Source: Polaromonas sp. AER18D-145 (GTDB taxonomy: Bacteria; Pseudomonadota; Gammaproteobacteria; Burkholderiales; Burkholderiaceae_C). From it: 64,000 bases of DNA. The notes below the pieces were generated by a model, which saw only the letters and a program-made list of their open reading frames with translations, was not told the DNA's origin and did not search any database. Made by a program: the position numbers and the translations under genes. The DNA lies in assembly GCF_002379095.1 (NCBI RefSeq), contig NZ_NBZV01000012.1, forward strand, positions 33,786 to 97,785, read 5' to 3'. Positions within the stretch are counted from its first letter, which is position 1, and each line of letters starts with the position of its first letter. Positions 28,351 through 41,363 of this stretch are shown here, piece after piece.

Positions 28351-28373
28351 CCGTAACCAACCCGGAGAACCCA

Positions 28374-29553
28374 GTGCTTTTGTCTCTACAGGGAAATACC
28401 CCTCACGCCATTCTGGCGCTCGCAGACGGCACGGTCTTTATCGGCAATTCCATCGGAGCGGTGGGCTCCACAGTCGGTGAGGTGGTGTTCAACACCGCCA
28501 TGACCGGCTACCAGGAAATCCTCACGGATCCCAGCTACTGCCAGCAGATCGTCACCCTCACGTACCCCCATATCGGCAACTACGGCGTCAATGCCGAAGA
28601 TGTGGAGGCGCAAAAAGTCCATGCCGCCGGACTGATCATCAAGGACTTGCCGCTCATCGCGTCGAACTTCCGCAGCACCATGACCCTGTCCGAGTACCTG
28701 GTCAGGGAAGGCACGGTGGCGATCGCCAACATTGACACGCGCCAGCTGACACGCATGCTGCGCACCCAGGGCGCACAAAACGGCTGCATCCTGGCCCTGC
28801 CCCCGGGCGAGGAGGTGTCGCCTGAACAGATTGAACAAGCGGTTCTCGTGGCCCGCAGCGCACCGGCCATGGCCGGCCTCGACCTGGCCAGGGTGGTCAG
28901 CTGCAAACAGTCCTACGAATGGACCCAGACCGAGTGGAAGCTGGGCTCGGGTTACGGCGTGCAGATCACGCCGAAATTCCATGTGGTGGCCTTTGACTTT
29001 GGCGTGAAGAAAAACATCCTGCGCATGATGGCCGAGCGCGGCGCGCGCATCACGGTGGTGCCGGCGCAGACGCCCGCCGCCGACGTGCTCAAGCTCAAAC
29101 CCGACGGCATCTTCCTGGCCAACGGCCCCGGTGATCCGGAACCCTGCGACTACGCGATTGCCGCCGTGCGCGAACTGATCGAGACCGGCATCCCGACCTT
29201 CGGCATCTGCCTGGGCCACCAGATCATGGCCCTGGCCAGCGGTGCGAAGACTTTCAAGATGAAGTTCGGCCACCACGGTGCCAACCATCCGGTGAAAGAC
29301 CTGACCACTGACGACAAATACGGCGGCCGCGTCAGCATCACCAGCCAGAACCACGGTTTTGCAGTGGACGAAAAAACCCTGCCGGCGAATCTGCGGCCGA
29401 CCCACATCAGCCTGTTCGATGGCACGCTGCAGGGCCTGGCCCGCACCGACAAGCCGGCCTTCTGCTTCCAGGGCCACCCCGAAGCCTCGCCCGGCCCGCA
29501 CGATATTTCGTATTTGTTTGACCGTTTCACGGCATTGATGGAGAAACACAAGA

Positions 29554-29561
<8 letters not shown>
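28374..29561 (+). CDS. carA: Carbamoyl-phosphate synthase small subunit
   Basis: Glutaminase subunit that passes ammonia to CarB for arginine and pyrimidine synthesis. Class I glutamine amidotransferase triad: Cys in [12 protein letters not shown], His and Glu in [15 protein letters not shown]-terminal domain [20 protein letters not shown] is typical. GTG 28374 is chosen because CCCGGAGAACCCA places GGAG upstream and the product starts at the usual CarA N-terminus; a TTG at 28332 lies inside the leader structure. 395 aa. Overlaps carB by 8 nt. Confidence 0.95.
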
Positions 29562-32781
<3,220 letters not shown>

Positions 32782-32784
<3 letters not shown>

Positions 32785-32876
32785 CCCCCACGGTCGCTCA
32801 CTTCGTGTAGCTTCCTGCCCCCCCGGGGGGGCCGCTGCGCCTGCGGACTGGCAAAGCCAGATCCGCGGCCCTGGCT
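32782..32876 (+). repeat. GC-rich stop-linked repeat, copy 1 (after carB)
   Basis: Begins TGACCCCCACGG at the carB stop codon, then CACTTCGTGTAG, a CCCCCCGGGGGG-type core, GCCGCTGCGCCTGCGG, a CTGGC-AAA-GCCAG hairpin and CCGCGGCCCTGG. The same order occurs after folD and aceF. A possible partial second unit (TCGTTCGCTTCGTGTAA) follows near 32900. Confidence 0.85.
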
Positions 32877-33015
32877 GTTGGGGAGAAGGCTGCCATCGCT
32901 CGTTCGCTTCGTGTAACTCCGTGCGTCCATGGGGACATCGCTTGCTAGGGTCTGCGCTGATGGGTACTGCACCCGATTTGCATTAAACTGGCACCAGGAC
33001 AATCATTTTTTGACG

Positions 33016-33039
33016 CCGCCGCCAGGTGACTGGTGGCGG
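33016..33039 (+). terminator. Terminator-like hairpin in the greA leader
   Basis: Stem CCGCCGCCAG / CTGGTGGCGG with loop GTGA (10 pairs, one G-U), followed by TTTCGCTTTT and then directly GGAGG (33050-33054) and the greA ATG. It sits within the 5' leader, so it may act as an attenuator. E. coli greA has a comparable leader-termination system. Confidence 0.65.
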
Positions 33040-33063
33040 TTTCGCTTTTGGAGGACTTGAACC

Positions 33064-33540
33064 ATGGCAACCATTCCGATTACAAAAAAAGGCGCGGAAA
33101 AGCTCAAGGCCGAACTGCACCAGCTCAAGACCGTGGATCGCCCCTGGGTGATCAACTCGATTTCCGAAGCCCGGGCCCAGGGTGACCTCAGCGAAAACGC
33201 CGAGTACGACGCCGCCAAGGACCGCCAGGGCTTCATCGAAGGCCGCATCCAGGAAATCGAAGGCAAGCTGTCGGCCGCGCAGATCATTGATCCGTCTGAA
33301 GTCGATGCCGGCGGCAAGGTGGTGTTCGGCTCCACCATCGAGCTGCAGGACGAGGATTCCGGCGACAAGGTGACCTACCAGATCGTCGGCGAAGACGAGG
33401 CCGACATCAAGCTGGGCCTGGTCAACATCAGCTCGCCGATTGCGCGGGCGCTGATCGGCAAGGACGAAGGCGACACCGCCGAGGTGCAGGCACCCGGTGG
33501 CATCAGGCGCTACGAAATCATCGCGGTGATGTACATCTAG
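33064..33540 (+). CDS. greA: Transcription elongation factor GreA
   Basis: Stimulates transcript cleavage by backtracked RNA polymerase. An N-terminal coiled coil with the acidic tip ([20 protein letters not shown], about residues 37-56) and a C-terminal FKBP-like domain ([20 protein letters not shown]). 158 aa. Ribosome site GGAGG is 9 nt upstream. The next gene begins 9 nt after the stop, indicating an operon. Confidence 0.97.
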   Translation: MATIPITKKGAEKLKAELHQLKTVDRPWVINSISEARAQGDLSENAEYDAAKDRQGFIEGRIQEIEGKLSAAQIIDPSEVDAGGKVVFGSTIELQDEDSGDKVTYQIVGEDEADIKLGLVNISSPIARALIGKDEGDTAEVQAPGGIRRYEIIAVMYI

Positions 33541-33548
33541 CCTGGCCC

Positions 33549-33986
33549 ATGAAGCCACGCTTGAGCATCGTATTGGCCGCCCTCTGGTGGGGCAGCCTGA
33601 CCGGTCTGGGTTTTGTCGTGGTGCCGATGTTGTTCATTCACCTGCCCAGCCCCGCCGCGGCCGGTGCCATGGCCGCGAAACTGTTCACGGCCCAGACCTG
33701 GCTCAGCGTGGCCTGCGCCATGCTCCTGCTGCTGGCCTTGAATAAAAAAAAGGCTACAGCCCTTTCCTCGCCTGCGCAAGCTGCTATGAAATATGTAGTG
33801 GCTGGCCTGCTGCTGGCGGTGCTGGTGGAGTTCGGCGTGGCGCCGCGCATTGTCAATGCACGTGCTGACGGCGGCAACCTCAGGCTCTGGCACGGCCTGG
33901 GCAGCGCGATGTACCTGGCCCAATGGTTGGCAGCTGGCTGGACGCTGTGGTGCCTGAGCCGGACGACAAAAGCCAGCGACACATAG
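33549..33986 (+). CDS. DUF4149-type small membrane protein
   Basis: 145 residues with about four hydrophobic segments: IVLAALWWGSLTGLGFVVVP, AQTWLSVACAMLLLLAL, YVVAGLLLAVLVEFGVAP and a last one around LAQWLAAGWTLWCLS. The pattern fits the DUF4149/TMEM205-like family; function unknown. The linker between spans 2 and 3 (NKKKATALSSPAQAAMKYVV) is encoded by a palindromic repeat copy. Confidence 0.75.
   Translation: MKPRLSIVLAALWWGSLTGLGFVVVPMLFIHLPSPAAAGAMAAKLFTAQTWLSVACAMLLLLALNKKKATALSSPAQAAMKYVVAGLLLAVLVEFGVAPRIVNARADGGNLRLWHGLGSAMYLAQWLAAGWTLWCLSRTTKASDT
33743..33799 (+). repeat. Palindromic element copy 7, inside the DUF4149 gene
   Basis: A-run, then AGGCTACAGCCC, CTGCGCAAGCT and GCTATGAAATATGTAGT (33783-33799). 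Translates to A-M-K-Y-V-V in the family phase. Confidence 0.8.
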
Positions 33987-34020
33987 CCTGCGTCACCAGG
34001 ACCGCACCCTTCTTTTTCAA

Positions 34021-34113
34021 GCAGGGGCCGCGGGTCCGGCTTTGCCGGCCCGCAGGCGCAGCGGCCCCCTCGGGGGGCAGGGCGCTACGCGAAGCGAGCA
34101 ACCGTGGGGGTCA
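34021..34113 (-). repeat. GC-rich stop-linked repeat, copy 2 (after folD)
   Basis: On the minus strand TGACCCCCACGG begins one base after the folD TGA, followed by GCTTCGCGTAGCGCC, CCCCCCGAGGGGGC, CGCTGCGCCTGCGGG, a CCGGC-AAA-GCCGG hairpin and CCGCGGCCCC. Same element as after carB and aceF. Confidence 0.85.
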
Positions 34114-34114
34114 T

Positions 34115-34960
34115 TCAGCCGCGCTCTGCAGCCTCGAGGGTATTGACCAGCAGCATGGTGATGGTCATGGGGCCGACACCGCCGGGCACCGGCGTGATCC
34201 AGCCGGCGACTTCCTTCACACCGTCGAAATCCACGTCGCCGCAGAGTTTGCCTTCGTCATTGCGGTTCATGCCGACGTCGATCACCACCGCGCCGGGTTT
34301 GACCATGTCGGCCGTCAGCACATTGCGCTTGCCCACGGCGGCGACCACCACGTCGGCCTGAAGCGTCAGGGCCTTGAGGTTTTGCGTGCCGCTGTGGCAG
34401 ATCGTGACCGTTGCATTTTTCTGCAGCAGCATCAGCGCCATCGGTTTGCCGACGATGTTGCTGCGGCCTATCACCACCGCATGTTTGCCCTTCAGGTCGT
34501 AGCCGATGCTCTCGAGCATCTTCATGCAGCCGTAGGGTGTGCAGGGCCAGAAGCCGGGCTGGCCGACCATCAGGGCGCCGGCGCTGGCTACGTGGAAACC
34601 ATCGACGTCCTTGGCCGGCGAAATCGCCTCGATCACCTTGTGCGCATCGATGTGGGCGGGCAGGGGAAGCTGGACCAGGATGCCGTGGATGGCCGGGTCG
34701 CGGTTCAGCGCGTCCACGCGTGCCAGCAGATCGGCTTCGCTCAAGGTCGCCGGGTAGCGCTCCAGCACCGAATGCAGGCCGCTGTCCTCGCAGGCCTTGA
34801 CCTTGTTGCGCACATACACCTGGCTGGCCGGGTTCTCGCCGACCAGCACCACGGCCAGGCCCGGGACGACGCCGCGCGCGCGCAGGGCGGCGGCCCGCCT
34901 CGCGACGTCGGCGCGCAGTTGTTTCGACAGGGCGATGCCATCAATGATGTGAGCGGTCAT
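34115..34960 (-). CDS. folD: Methylenetetrahydrofolate dehydrogenase / cyclohydrolase
   Basis: Bifunctional one-carbon enzyme, NADP-linked. Substrate motif [15 protein letters not shown] with the catalytic Lys, the [12 protein letters not shown] segment, and [12 protein letters not shown] and [14 protein letters not shown] of the nucleotide domain. [13 protein letters not shown] ends the protein. 281 aa. On the opposite strand from greA and the DUF4149 gene, convergent with them, the gap being filled by the GC-rich repeat. Confidence 0.97.
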   Translation of the reverse strand: MTAHIIDGIALSKQLRADVARRAAALRARGVVPGLAVVLVGENPASQVYVRNKVKACEDSGLHSVLERYPATLSEADLLARVDALNRDPAIHGILVQLPLPAHIDAHKVIEAISPAKDVDGFHVASAGALMVGQPGFWPCTPYGCMKMLESIGYDLKGKHAVVIGRSNIVGKPMALMLLQKNATVTICHSGTQNLKALTLQADVVVAAVGKRNVLTADMVKPGAVVIDVGMNRNDEGKLCGDVDFDGVKEVAGWITPVPGGVGPMTITMLLVNTLEAAERG

Positions 34961-34984
34961 GGTTTCTGGTCTTCAAGTAAAAAC

Positions 34985-35033
34985 GCCCGCCAGTCCTTGA
35001 ACCACGGGCGCCGTCAGCTATAAAAAGAGGAGT
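34985..35033 (+). repeat. Palindromic element copy 8, intergenic folD/regulator
   Basis: GCCCGCCAGTCCTTG, then GGGCGCCGTCA and GCTATAAAAAGAGGAGT (35017-35033). The right arm is degenerate. CGCCCG/CGGGCG within it can also pair. Confidence 0.55.
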
Positions 35034-35046
35034 GAAGGAGGGTCGG

Positions 35047-35676
35047 TCAGACGACCTTGGGAGCGCTGGAGCCCAGGGCAATTTTCAGCAGGTCGGCCAC
35101 GGTGTTGGCGTTGAGCTTTTCCATGATGTTGGCGCGGTGCGCCTCCACCGTCTTGATGCTGATGCCCAGGTCGTCGGCGATCTGCTTGTTCAGGCGGCCG
35201 GCGACGATGCGTTCGAGCACCTGCGCCTCGCGCGAGGTGAGCTTGGCCAGCAGGGCGTCGCGGCTGGCGGACTGCTGGTGTTCGCTGAAGGCTTCCTTGG
35301 CCTGGTCCAGCATGCGTTCCACCAGGCTGACAAGGGCTTCTTCCTGGAAGGGCTTCTGGATGAAATCCATCGCGCCTTTTTTCATGGTGTCCACCGCCAT
35401 GGGCACGTCGCCGTGGCCGGTGATGAAAACGATGGGCAGGGGCGACTTGCGTTCGACCAGGCGGTCCTGCAGCTCCAGGCCGGTCATGCCGCCCATGCGG
35501 ATGTCGACGATCAGGCAGGCGACTTCGCGCGGGTCGTAGCGGCTCAGAAAGGTTTCGGCAGAGTCGTAACAGCGAACGCGGTAGTCCTTGCCTTCCAGCA
35601 GCCACTGGAGCGAGTCGCGCACGCCCTCGTCGTCATCGACGACATAGACGGTACCTTTTTTCGGAATCAAGCTCAT
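35047..35676 (-). CDS. FixJ-family two-component response regulator
   Basis: 209 residues. The N-terminal receiver domain has the acidic pair (YVVDDDEG), the phospho-Asp in CLIVDIRMGGMTG (about residue 59), Thr in VFITGHGDVP and Lys in FIQKPFQEE. The C-terminal LuxR-type HTH reads LTSREAQVLERIVAGRLNKQ then IADDLGISIKTVEAHRANIM. It lies 34 nt after the sensor kinase gene and is clearly its partner. The regulated genes are unknown; aceE is the nearest divergent candidate. Confidence 0.93.
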   Translation of the reverse strand: MSLIPKKGTVYVVDDDEGVRDSLQWLLEGKDYRVRCYDSAETFLSRYDPREVACLIVDIRMGGMTGLELQDRLVERKSPLPIVFITGHGDVPMAVDTMKKGAMDFIQKPFQEEALVSLVERMLDQAKEAFSEHQQSASRDALLAKLTSREAQVLERIVAGRLNKQIADDLGISIKTVEAHRANIMEKLNANTVADLLKIALGSSAPKVV

Positions 35677-35710
35677 GCCAAACCTTTGCTTAAACGGTTT
35701 CAGAACCCTG

Positions 35711-38275
35711 TCAGGAAATGCCAGTCGGGGCGGCGGGCGCTTCTGCGGCAGCCGGAGCTGACGACAGCAGGGGTGTCACGGGGATCCAGAAGGTAAACCG
35801 GCACCCAACCACCTCGTTCCCATTGTAGAGGTTCTCGGCCTGCATTCTTCCCTGGTGCGACTCCACGATGCTCCGGCACAGCTTCAGGCCAATGCCCATG
35901 CCTTCGGCCTTAGTCGAGTAGAAGGCTTCGTAGAGACGGCCCATCACTTCGGGCGACAGGCCCTTGCCCGAATCCAGCACCGAAAACTCGATCACGTTCT
36001 GCTCGGCTATGGTTTTGGGCACCACGCGCAGCTCCACACTGCGCCGCGCGGTGGTGCGCTGCGCCTGCGCGATCGACTCGGCACCGTTTTTCATCAGGTT
36101 GATCAGCACCTGCTCGATCAGGATGGGGTCCACCATCACGGACGGCAGGCGCGCGGCGATGTAGTGGCTCAGTCGCACGTTGTGGCGGCGCAGTTCGATG
36201 TCGGCCAGCTCCATGGCATTGCTGACCATGGTGGCCACGTCGGCCGAGGTGCGGTTCGGCTCGCTGCGTTTGACGAAGGAGCGTATGCGCTGGATGATCT
36301 GCCCGGCGCGGTGCGCCTGCCTGGCGGTTTTTTCCAGCGCGACCAGCAGGTCCTCGTTGCTGATCTGCTGTCCCTTGATGCGCGAGACCATGCCGTTGCA
36401 GTAGTTGTTGATGGCGGTCAGCGGCTGGTTCAGTTCGTGCGCCACGCTCGACGCCATCTCGCCCATGGTGATCAGGCGGCTGGCCGCCTGGGCCCGCTCG
36501 GCCTGCAGCGCGGCCTGCTCTTCGGCATGACGGCGCGGCGTGATGTCGGTGGCAATCACCATCTGTGCGAGGCGACCGTCCACCCAGGTCAGGTAGCGTG
36601 AGCGCACCTCCAGCCATTTGCCGAGTTCAGGCACAAAAATTTCGGCATTCTCGGTCTGGGCCGCGGTCAGGGTGTCGGTCGGGAAACCGGCCAGGCCGTC
36701 GACCGCGTCCAGGGTATCGTCCGTCGGCGTCACGGCCGGCACGCCGGCCTGGGCAATCAGGCTCATGTGGCCGGCGACTTCACCGCCGAACCAGGCGCGG
36801 TAGAGCTTGTTGGCAAACAGCAGCTCCTCGCTGCCCAGCGGCGCCACGGACACCGCCGCGTCCAGCCCTTCGAGCACCGTGGTGAAGCGTTCGTACGACG
36901 CGGACAGCTCCTCGCGGATGCGCTTGGGCTCGGTGATGTCGGTCATCGAAGTCATCCAGCCGGTCTGCTGGCCGCGCGGATCGATCAGCGGCGAGACATA
37001 CATGCGGCCGTCGAAAATCGCGCCGCTTTTGCGTTTGACCCGCACCTCAAAACCACCCGGCGTGGAGCGGCCGTGCAACTCATCGTCCAGCCGCGCTGCG
37101 AGCATCTCGCGGTCCTGCTCCGGCCAGTAGGGGAAGGGCGCAGTGCGGCCCACCAGCTCGCCTTCGCTCCAGCCCGTCATCTGGCAAAACGCCGGGTTGA
37201 CATAGGTGATGCGGCCCTGCAGGTCCAGCGCCCGCATGCCCGTCAGCATGGAGTTTTCCATGGCGCGGCGGAAGTTGGTCTCCGAGATCAGGGCTTCCTG
37301 CGCCTGTACGCGTCGCCGCGTGTGGCGCCAGGTGCCCAGCAGCATCCAGACGGTCAGCGCGCTCAGGGCGCTGACGAGCCAGAAGAAACCGCTGCCGACC
37401 ACACCGAGCGAGGCCCGGTAGCCCTGGGCCTTGAGCAGCAAGCCATTGCCGACCGGTGACACCGGAATCTCATACTCCTGCGCCTCGTCGGACATCGGCA
37501 GCAGCTTGGCCGCCGTGTTTCTGGGGGGCGGCAGGTTGCCGGCCAGCACCTTGCCCTGATCGTCGAGCAGGGCCACCGCGTATTTGGCGGTCACTTCATT
37601 GGGCACGCCAAAGCGCAGCAGGCCGTCGATGGAATATTCGCCCATGATGACGCCGTCAAATTTGCCCTGGTCGTCGAGCGGCACTTGCAGTTGCAGGCTG
37701 GGGGCGTTGTAGCTGGGGTCGTCCTTGACGGTCAGCGGGCGCGAATAGACCGGTTGCCGCAAATCGCGCGCCAGGCCGAAGGTGCTTTCCGTTTCCCCGC
37801 GCTTGAGCTGTTCGCCGGGCGCCTGCTGCTGCGAGGAATTCGCGCTCGGCGAGACATAGGCAGAGCGGACCCGGCGGCGCGCGTCTATCCAGGTCACGGC
37901 CAGCAGTTCGGGGTACTGGTTGACCAGGGATTCGGCCTGCGCAATGAACTCCTCGCTGTCCACGTCCTTGTTGGACACATCGCGGCCCAGCCGCATCAGC
38001 TGCTCCTGTCGCTCCAGCAGGCGCAGGCGCAGCCTTTGCTGTGCGTACTCCACATCACGCTTGACGGCCTGCTGCTCGCGGTCGATTTCCTCGATGCGCA
38101 GGTAGGCAAACGCGGCAATCACCGCGGCCAGGAAAAGCATCACGGCCAGCAGGGGGCCGAGGGTGACGAAACGGTCCTGGCGGGTCGGCGATTGTTTGCG
38201 CCACCAGCGCCGCCAGCGGGCCAGCGGCGCGCTGCCCTCAGGGGCGTCGAAAGTGGAGGGTGTGGGCTGAGTCAT
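35711..38275 (-). CDS. PAS-domain sensor histidine kinase
   Basis: 854 residues. A first membrane helix (LLAVMLFLAAVIAAFAYL, about 38-55), a roughly 250-residue periplasmic sensor region, a second helix (SGFFWLVSALSALTVWMLLG), then PAS (MRALDLQGRITYVNPAFCQM) and a second PAS-like region. The kinase core has the H-box VAHELNQPLTAINNY, N-box INLMKNGAES and G-boxes DSGKGLSPE and GMGIGLKLCRSIVE. The layout resembles DctS/DctB-type and FixL-type sensors of C4-dicarboxylates or redox state. The signal cannot be told from sequence. It is divergent from aceE across 271 nt. Confidence 0.92.
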   Translation of the reverse strand: MTQPTPSTFDAPEGSAPLARWRRWWRKQSPTRQDRFVTLGPLLAVMLFLAAVIAAFAYLRIEEIDREQQAVKRDVEYAQQRLRLRLLERQEQLMRLGRDVSNKDVDSEEFIAQAESLVNQYPELLAVTWIDARRRVRSAYVSPSANSSQQQAPGEQLKRGETESTFGLARDLRQPVYSRPLTVKDDPSYNAPSLQLQVPLDDQGKFDGVIMGEYSIDGLLRFGVPNEVTAKYAVALLDDQGKVLAGNLPPPRNTAAKLLPMSDEAQEYEIPVSPVGNGLLLKAQGYRASLGVVGSGFFWLVSALSALTVWMLLGTWRHTRRRVQAQEALISETNFRRAMENSMLTGMRALDLQGRITYVNPAFCQMTGWSEGELVGRTAPFPYWPEQDREMLAARLDDELHGRSTPGGFEVRVKRKSGAIFDGRMYVSPLIDPRGQQTGWMTSMTDITEPKRIREELSASYERFTTVLEGLDAAVSVAPLGSEELLFANKLYRAWFGGEVAGHMSLIAQAGVPAVTPTDDTLDAVDGLAGFPTDTLTAAQTENAEIFVPELGKWLEVRSRYLTWVDGRLAQMVIATDITPRRHAEEQAALQAERAQAASRLITMGEMASSVAHELNQPLTAINNYCNGMVSRIKGQQISNEDLLVALEKTARQAHRAGQIIQRIRSFVKRSEPNRTSADVATMVSNAMELADIELRRHNVRLSHYIAARLPSVMVDPILIEQVLINLMKNGAESIAQAQRTTARRSVELRVVPKTIAEQNVIEFSVLDSGKGLSPEVMGRLYEAFYSTKAEGMGIGLKLCRSIVESHQGRMQAENLYNGNEVVGCRFTFWIPVTPLLSSAPAAAEAPAAPTGIS

Positions 38276-38478
38276 GGCGGGATGTCGAGTTTACGGGACT
38301 TCCCTCCGTGCCCGTGTGCCACCCTGACCATGACCGCAGTGCCGACGCTGGCGGGTGCCAGCGACGCATCTGTCGGGTCTGTCCGATCAGGATGATTAAA
38401 ATTTCATAATACGAAAACAAAAAGCACCATTTGAAAAACTGGAAAAATTGTGGGAAACTGGAGCCTGGAATCCAAATT

Positions 38479-38499
38479 GCGTTAACGTGATGTTGACGC
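38479..38499. promoter_or_regulatory. Palindromic candidate operator upstream of aceE
   Basis: GCGTTAAC-GTGAT-GTTGACGC: 8-bp arms with one mismatch (T-G), 48 nt before the aceE ATG. A second small palindrome GCTAG-GAAT-CTAGC lies at 38513-38526. The gap 38276-38546 is otherwise AT-richer than its surroundings, consistent with a regulated divergent promoter. Binding protein unknown. Confidence 0.4.
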
Positions 38500-38546
38500 C
38501 ACCAAATCAACAGCTAGGAATCTAGCGACCAGCAGGAGACAAAACC

Positions 38547-41312
38547 ATGGCTGCAAATCCGGAACAGGCACGTGCCGACACATTGGGCAAGGCTGCCAAC
38601 GAAGTCCAGGACACGGACGCCCAGGAAACCCGCGAGTGGATTGATGCGCTGAGTGCCGTCATTGCCAACAGCCCCAGCAACGACGAGGGCCGCGCACGTG
38701 CCCACTTCCTGCTGGAGCAGTTGCTGGAGCAGGCGCGCCAGGAGGGCATCGACACGCCGTTCTCGGCCACCACCGGTTATGTCAACACCATCGAGCCCAG
38801 CGACGAGGTACCTTCTCCCGGCAACCTGCTGATCGAGCAGCGCCTGCGCGCCTACATGCGCTGGAATGCCATGGCCATGGTCGTCAAGGCCAACCGCCTG
38901 CACCCAGCCGACGGTGGCGACCTCGGCGGCCACATCGGTTCGTTTGCTTCGCTGGCCAGCCTGTTCGGCGCCGGCTTCAACCATTTCTGGCACGCGGAAA
39001 GCGACAACCATGGCGGCGACTGCCTCTACATCCAGGGCCATGTGTCGCCCGGTGTGTATGCCCGGGCCTACCTCGAAGGGCGGCTCAGTGAAGAGCAACT
39101 GCTGAATTTCCGCCAGGAGGTCGACGGCAAGGGCCTGTCTAGCTATCCGCACCCCAAGCTGATGCCGGAGTTCTGGCAGTTCCCCACCGTCTCCATGGGC
39201 CTGGGCCCGCTGATGGCGATTTACCAGGCGCGTTTCCTCAAGTACCTGCACGCCCGCGGCATTGCCAACACCGAGAACCGCAAGGTCTGGGTGTTCTGCG
39301 GCGACGGCGAGATGGACGAGGTGGAGTCGCTGGGCGCGATCAGCCTGGCGGCCCGCGAGAACCTCGACAACCTGATCTTCGTCATCAACTGCAACCTGCA
39401 GCGCCTGGACGGCCCGGTGCGCGGCAACGGCAAGATCATCCAGGAGCTCGAGGGCGAGTTCCGCGGTTCGGGCTGGAACGTGATCAAGCTGATCTGGGGC
39501 AGCAACTGGGATCCACTGCTGGCGCGCGACAAGAACGGTGCGCTGCGCAAGGTCATGATGGACACGCCCGACGGCGACTACCAGGCCATGAAAGCCAACG
39601 ACGGTGCCTATGTGCGCAAGCATTTCTTCGGCCAGAACCCCGAGACGCTGGAGATGGTCTCCAAGATGACCGATGAGGAAATCTTCGACCTGCGCCGCGG
39701 CGGCCACGATTCGAAAAAAGTCTATGCGGCATTTCACAAGGCGGTCAACCACACCGGCCAGCCGACCGTGCTGCTGATCAAGACCGTCAAGGGTTTTGGC
39801 ATGGGCAAGATCGGCGAAGGCAAGAACAACGTCCACCAGACCAAGAAACTGTCCGACGAAGACATCAAGGCCTTCCGCGACCGCTTCAACATCCCGATTC
39901 CCGACAGCCAGCTGCCGGAGGTGCCGTTCTACAAGCCGGCCGACGACACGCCTGAAATGAAATACCTGCACGAGCGCCGCAAGGCCCTCGGCGGCTACCT
40001 GCCGCACCGCCGGACCAAGGCCGACGAGAGCTTCACGGCGCCGTCCCTGGAGTCCTTCAAGTCGGTGATCGAGCCGACGCCGGAAGGCCGCGAAATCTCC
40101 ACCACCCAGGCCTATGTGCGCTTCCTGACGCAGTTGCTGCGCGACCAGGCGCTGGGTGCGCGCGTCGTGCCCATCCTGGTGGACGAGGCCCGCACGTTCG
40201 GCATGGAAGGCCTGTTCCGCCAGATCGGCATCTACAACCCGGCAGGCCAGAAATACACCCCGGTCGACAAAGACCAGGTGATGTACTACAAGGAAGACAA
40301 AAAGGGCCAGATCCTGCAGGAAGGCATCAACGAGGCCGGCGGCATGAGCAGCTGGATCGCGGCGGCCACCTCCTACAGCACGAACAACCGGATCATGATC
40401 CCGTTCTACGTGTACTACTCGATGTTCGGCTTCCAGCGCGTCGGCGACCTGGCCTGGGCCGCCGGCGACATGCAGGCGCGTGGTTTCCTGCTGGGCGGCA
40501 CCTCCGGGCGCACCACGCTCAACGGCGAAGGCCTGCAGCACGAGGACGGCCACAGCCACATCCTGGCCGGCACCATTCCCAACTGCGTCAGCTACGACCC
40601 GACCTATGCCCATGAGGTGGCGGTGATCATGCAGGACGGCCTCAAGCGCATGGTCGAGCGCCAGGAAAATGTTTTCTACTACATCACGCTGCTCAACGAG
40701 AACTACGCGATGCCGGGCCTGACACCCGGCACCGAGGCGCAGATCGTCAAGGGCATGTACCTGCTCAAGGAAGGCGGCCAGGGGCTGCCGAAGGGCCGGG
40801 CCGGGAAGGCGTCGCGCGTGCAACTGCTCGGCTCAGGCACCATCCTGCGCGAGTCCATCGCTGCGCAGGAACTGCTGGAAAAAGACTGGGGCGTCGCCGC
40901 CAACGTCTGGAGCTGCCCGAGCTTCAATGAACTCACGCGTGACGGCCAGGATGCCGAGCGCTGGAACCTGCTGCACCCGCTGGACACGCCGCGTGTTCCC
41001 TTCGTGGGCCAGCAGCTCGAGAAGCACACGGGACCGGTGGTCGCCTCGACCGACTACATGAAAGCCTATGCTGAGCAGATCCGTCCCTTCATTCCCCGGG
41101 GCCGCACCTACAAGGTGCTCGGTACCGACGGCTTCGGCCGCAGCGATTTCCGCTCCAAGCTGCGCGAGCACTTCGAGATCAACCGCCACTACATCGTGGT
41201 GGCCGCGCTGAAGGCACTCAGCGAAGAAGGCACCGTGCCGGTGGCCAAGGTCGCCGAGGCGATCAAGAAGTACGGCATCCATGCCGACAAGGTCAACCCG
41301 CTATACGCCTGA
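38547..41312 (+). CDS. aceE: Pyruvate dehydrogenase E1 component (homodimeric)
   Basis: Thiamine-diphosphate enzyme that decarboxylates pyruvate and acetylates the E2 lipoyl groups. The homodimeric bacterial type is evident from size (921 aa) and motifs: DGGDLGGHIGSFASLASLFG, the ThDP motif CGDGEMDEVESLGAIS through VINCNLQRLDGPVRGNGKI, and the C-terminal FGRSDFRSKLREHFEINRHY. Ribosome site AGGAG lies 9 nt before ATG 38547. First gene of the pdh operon; aceF follows after 51 nt. Confidence 0.98.
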   Translation: MAANPEQARADTLGKAANEVQDTDAQETREWIDALSAVIANSPSNDEGRARAHFLLEQLLEQARQEGIDTPFSATTGYVNTIEPSDEVPSPGNLLIEQRLRAYMRWNAMAMVVKANRLHPADGGDLGGHIGSFASLASLFGAGFNHFWHAESDNHGGDCLYIQGHVSPGVYARAYLEGRLSEEQLLNFRQEVDGKGLSSYPHPKLMPEFWQFPTVSMGLGPLMAIYQARFLKYLHARGIANTENRKVWVFCGDGEMDEVESLGAISLAARENLDNLIFVINCNLQRLDGPVRGNGKIIQELEGEFRGSGWNVIKLIWGSNWDPLLARDKNGALRKVMMDTPDGDYQAMKANDGAYVRKHFFGQNPETLEMVSKMTDEEIFDLRRGGHDSKKVYAAFHKAVNHTGQPTVLLIKTVKGFGMGKIGEGKNNVHQTKKLSDEDIKAFRDRFNIPIPDSQLPEVPFYKPADDTPEMKYLHERRKALGGYLPHRRTKADESFTAPSLESFKSVIEPTPEGREISTTQAYVRFLTQLLRDQALGARVVPILVDEARTFGMEGLFRQIGIYNPAGQKYTPVDKDQVMYYKEDKKGQILQEGINEAGGMSSWIAAATSYSTNNRIMIPFYVYYSMFGFQRVGDLAWAAGDMQARGFLLGGTSGRTTLNGEGLQHEDGHSHILAGTIPNCVSYDPTYAHEVAVIMQDGLKRMVERQENVFYYITLLNENYAMPGLTPGTEAQIVKGMYLLKEGGQGLPKGRAGKASRVQLLGSGTILRESIAAQELLEKDWGVAANVWSCPSFNELTRDGQDAERWNLLHPLDTPRVPFVGQQLEKHTGPVVASTDYMKAYAEQIRPFIPRGRTYKVLGTDGFGRSDFRSKLREHFEINRHYIVVAALKALSEEGTVPVAKVAEAIKKYGIHADKVNPLYA

Positions 41313-41363
41313 TCCGCCTGATCACCACGCGCAAAAAAACACGGACGAACTGGAGACAAGAAC

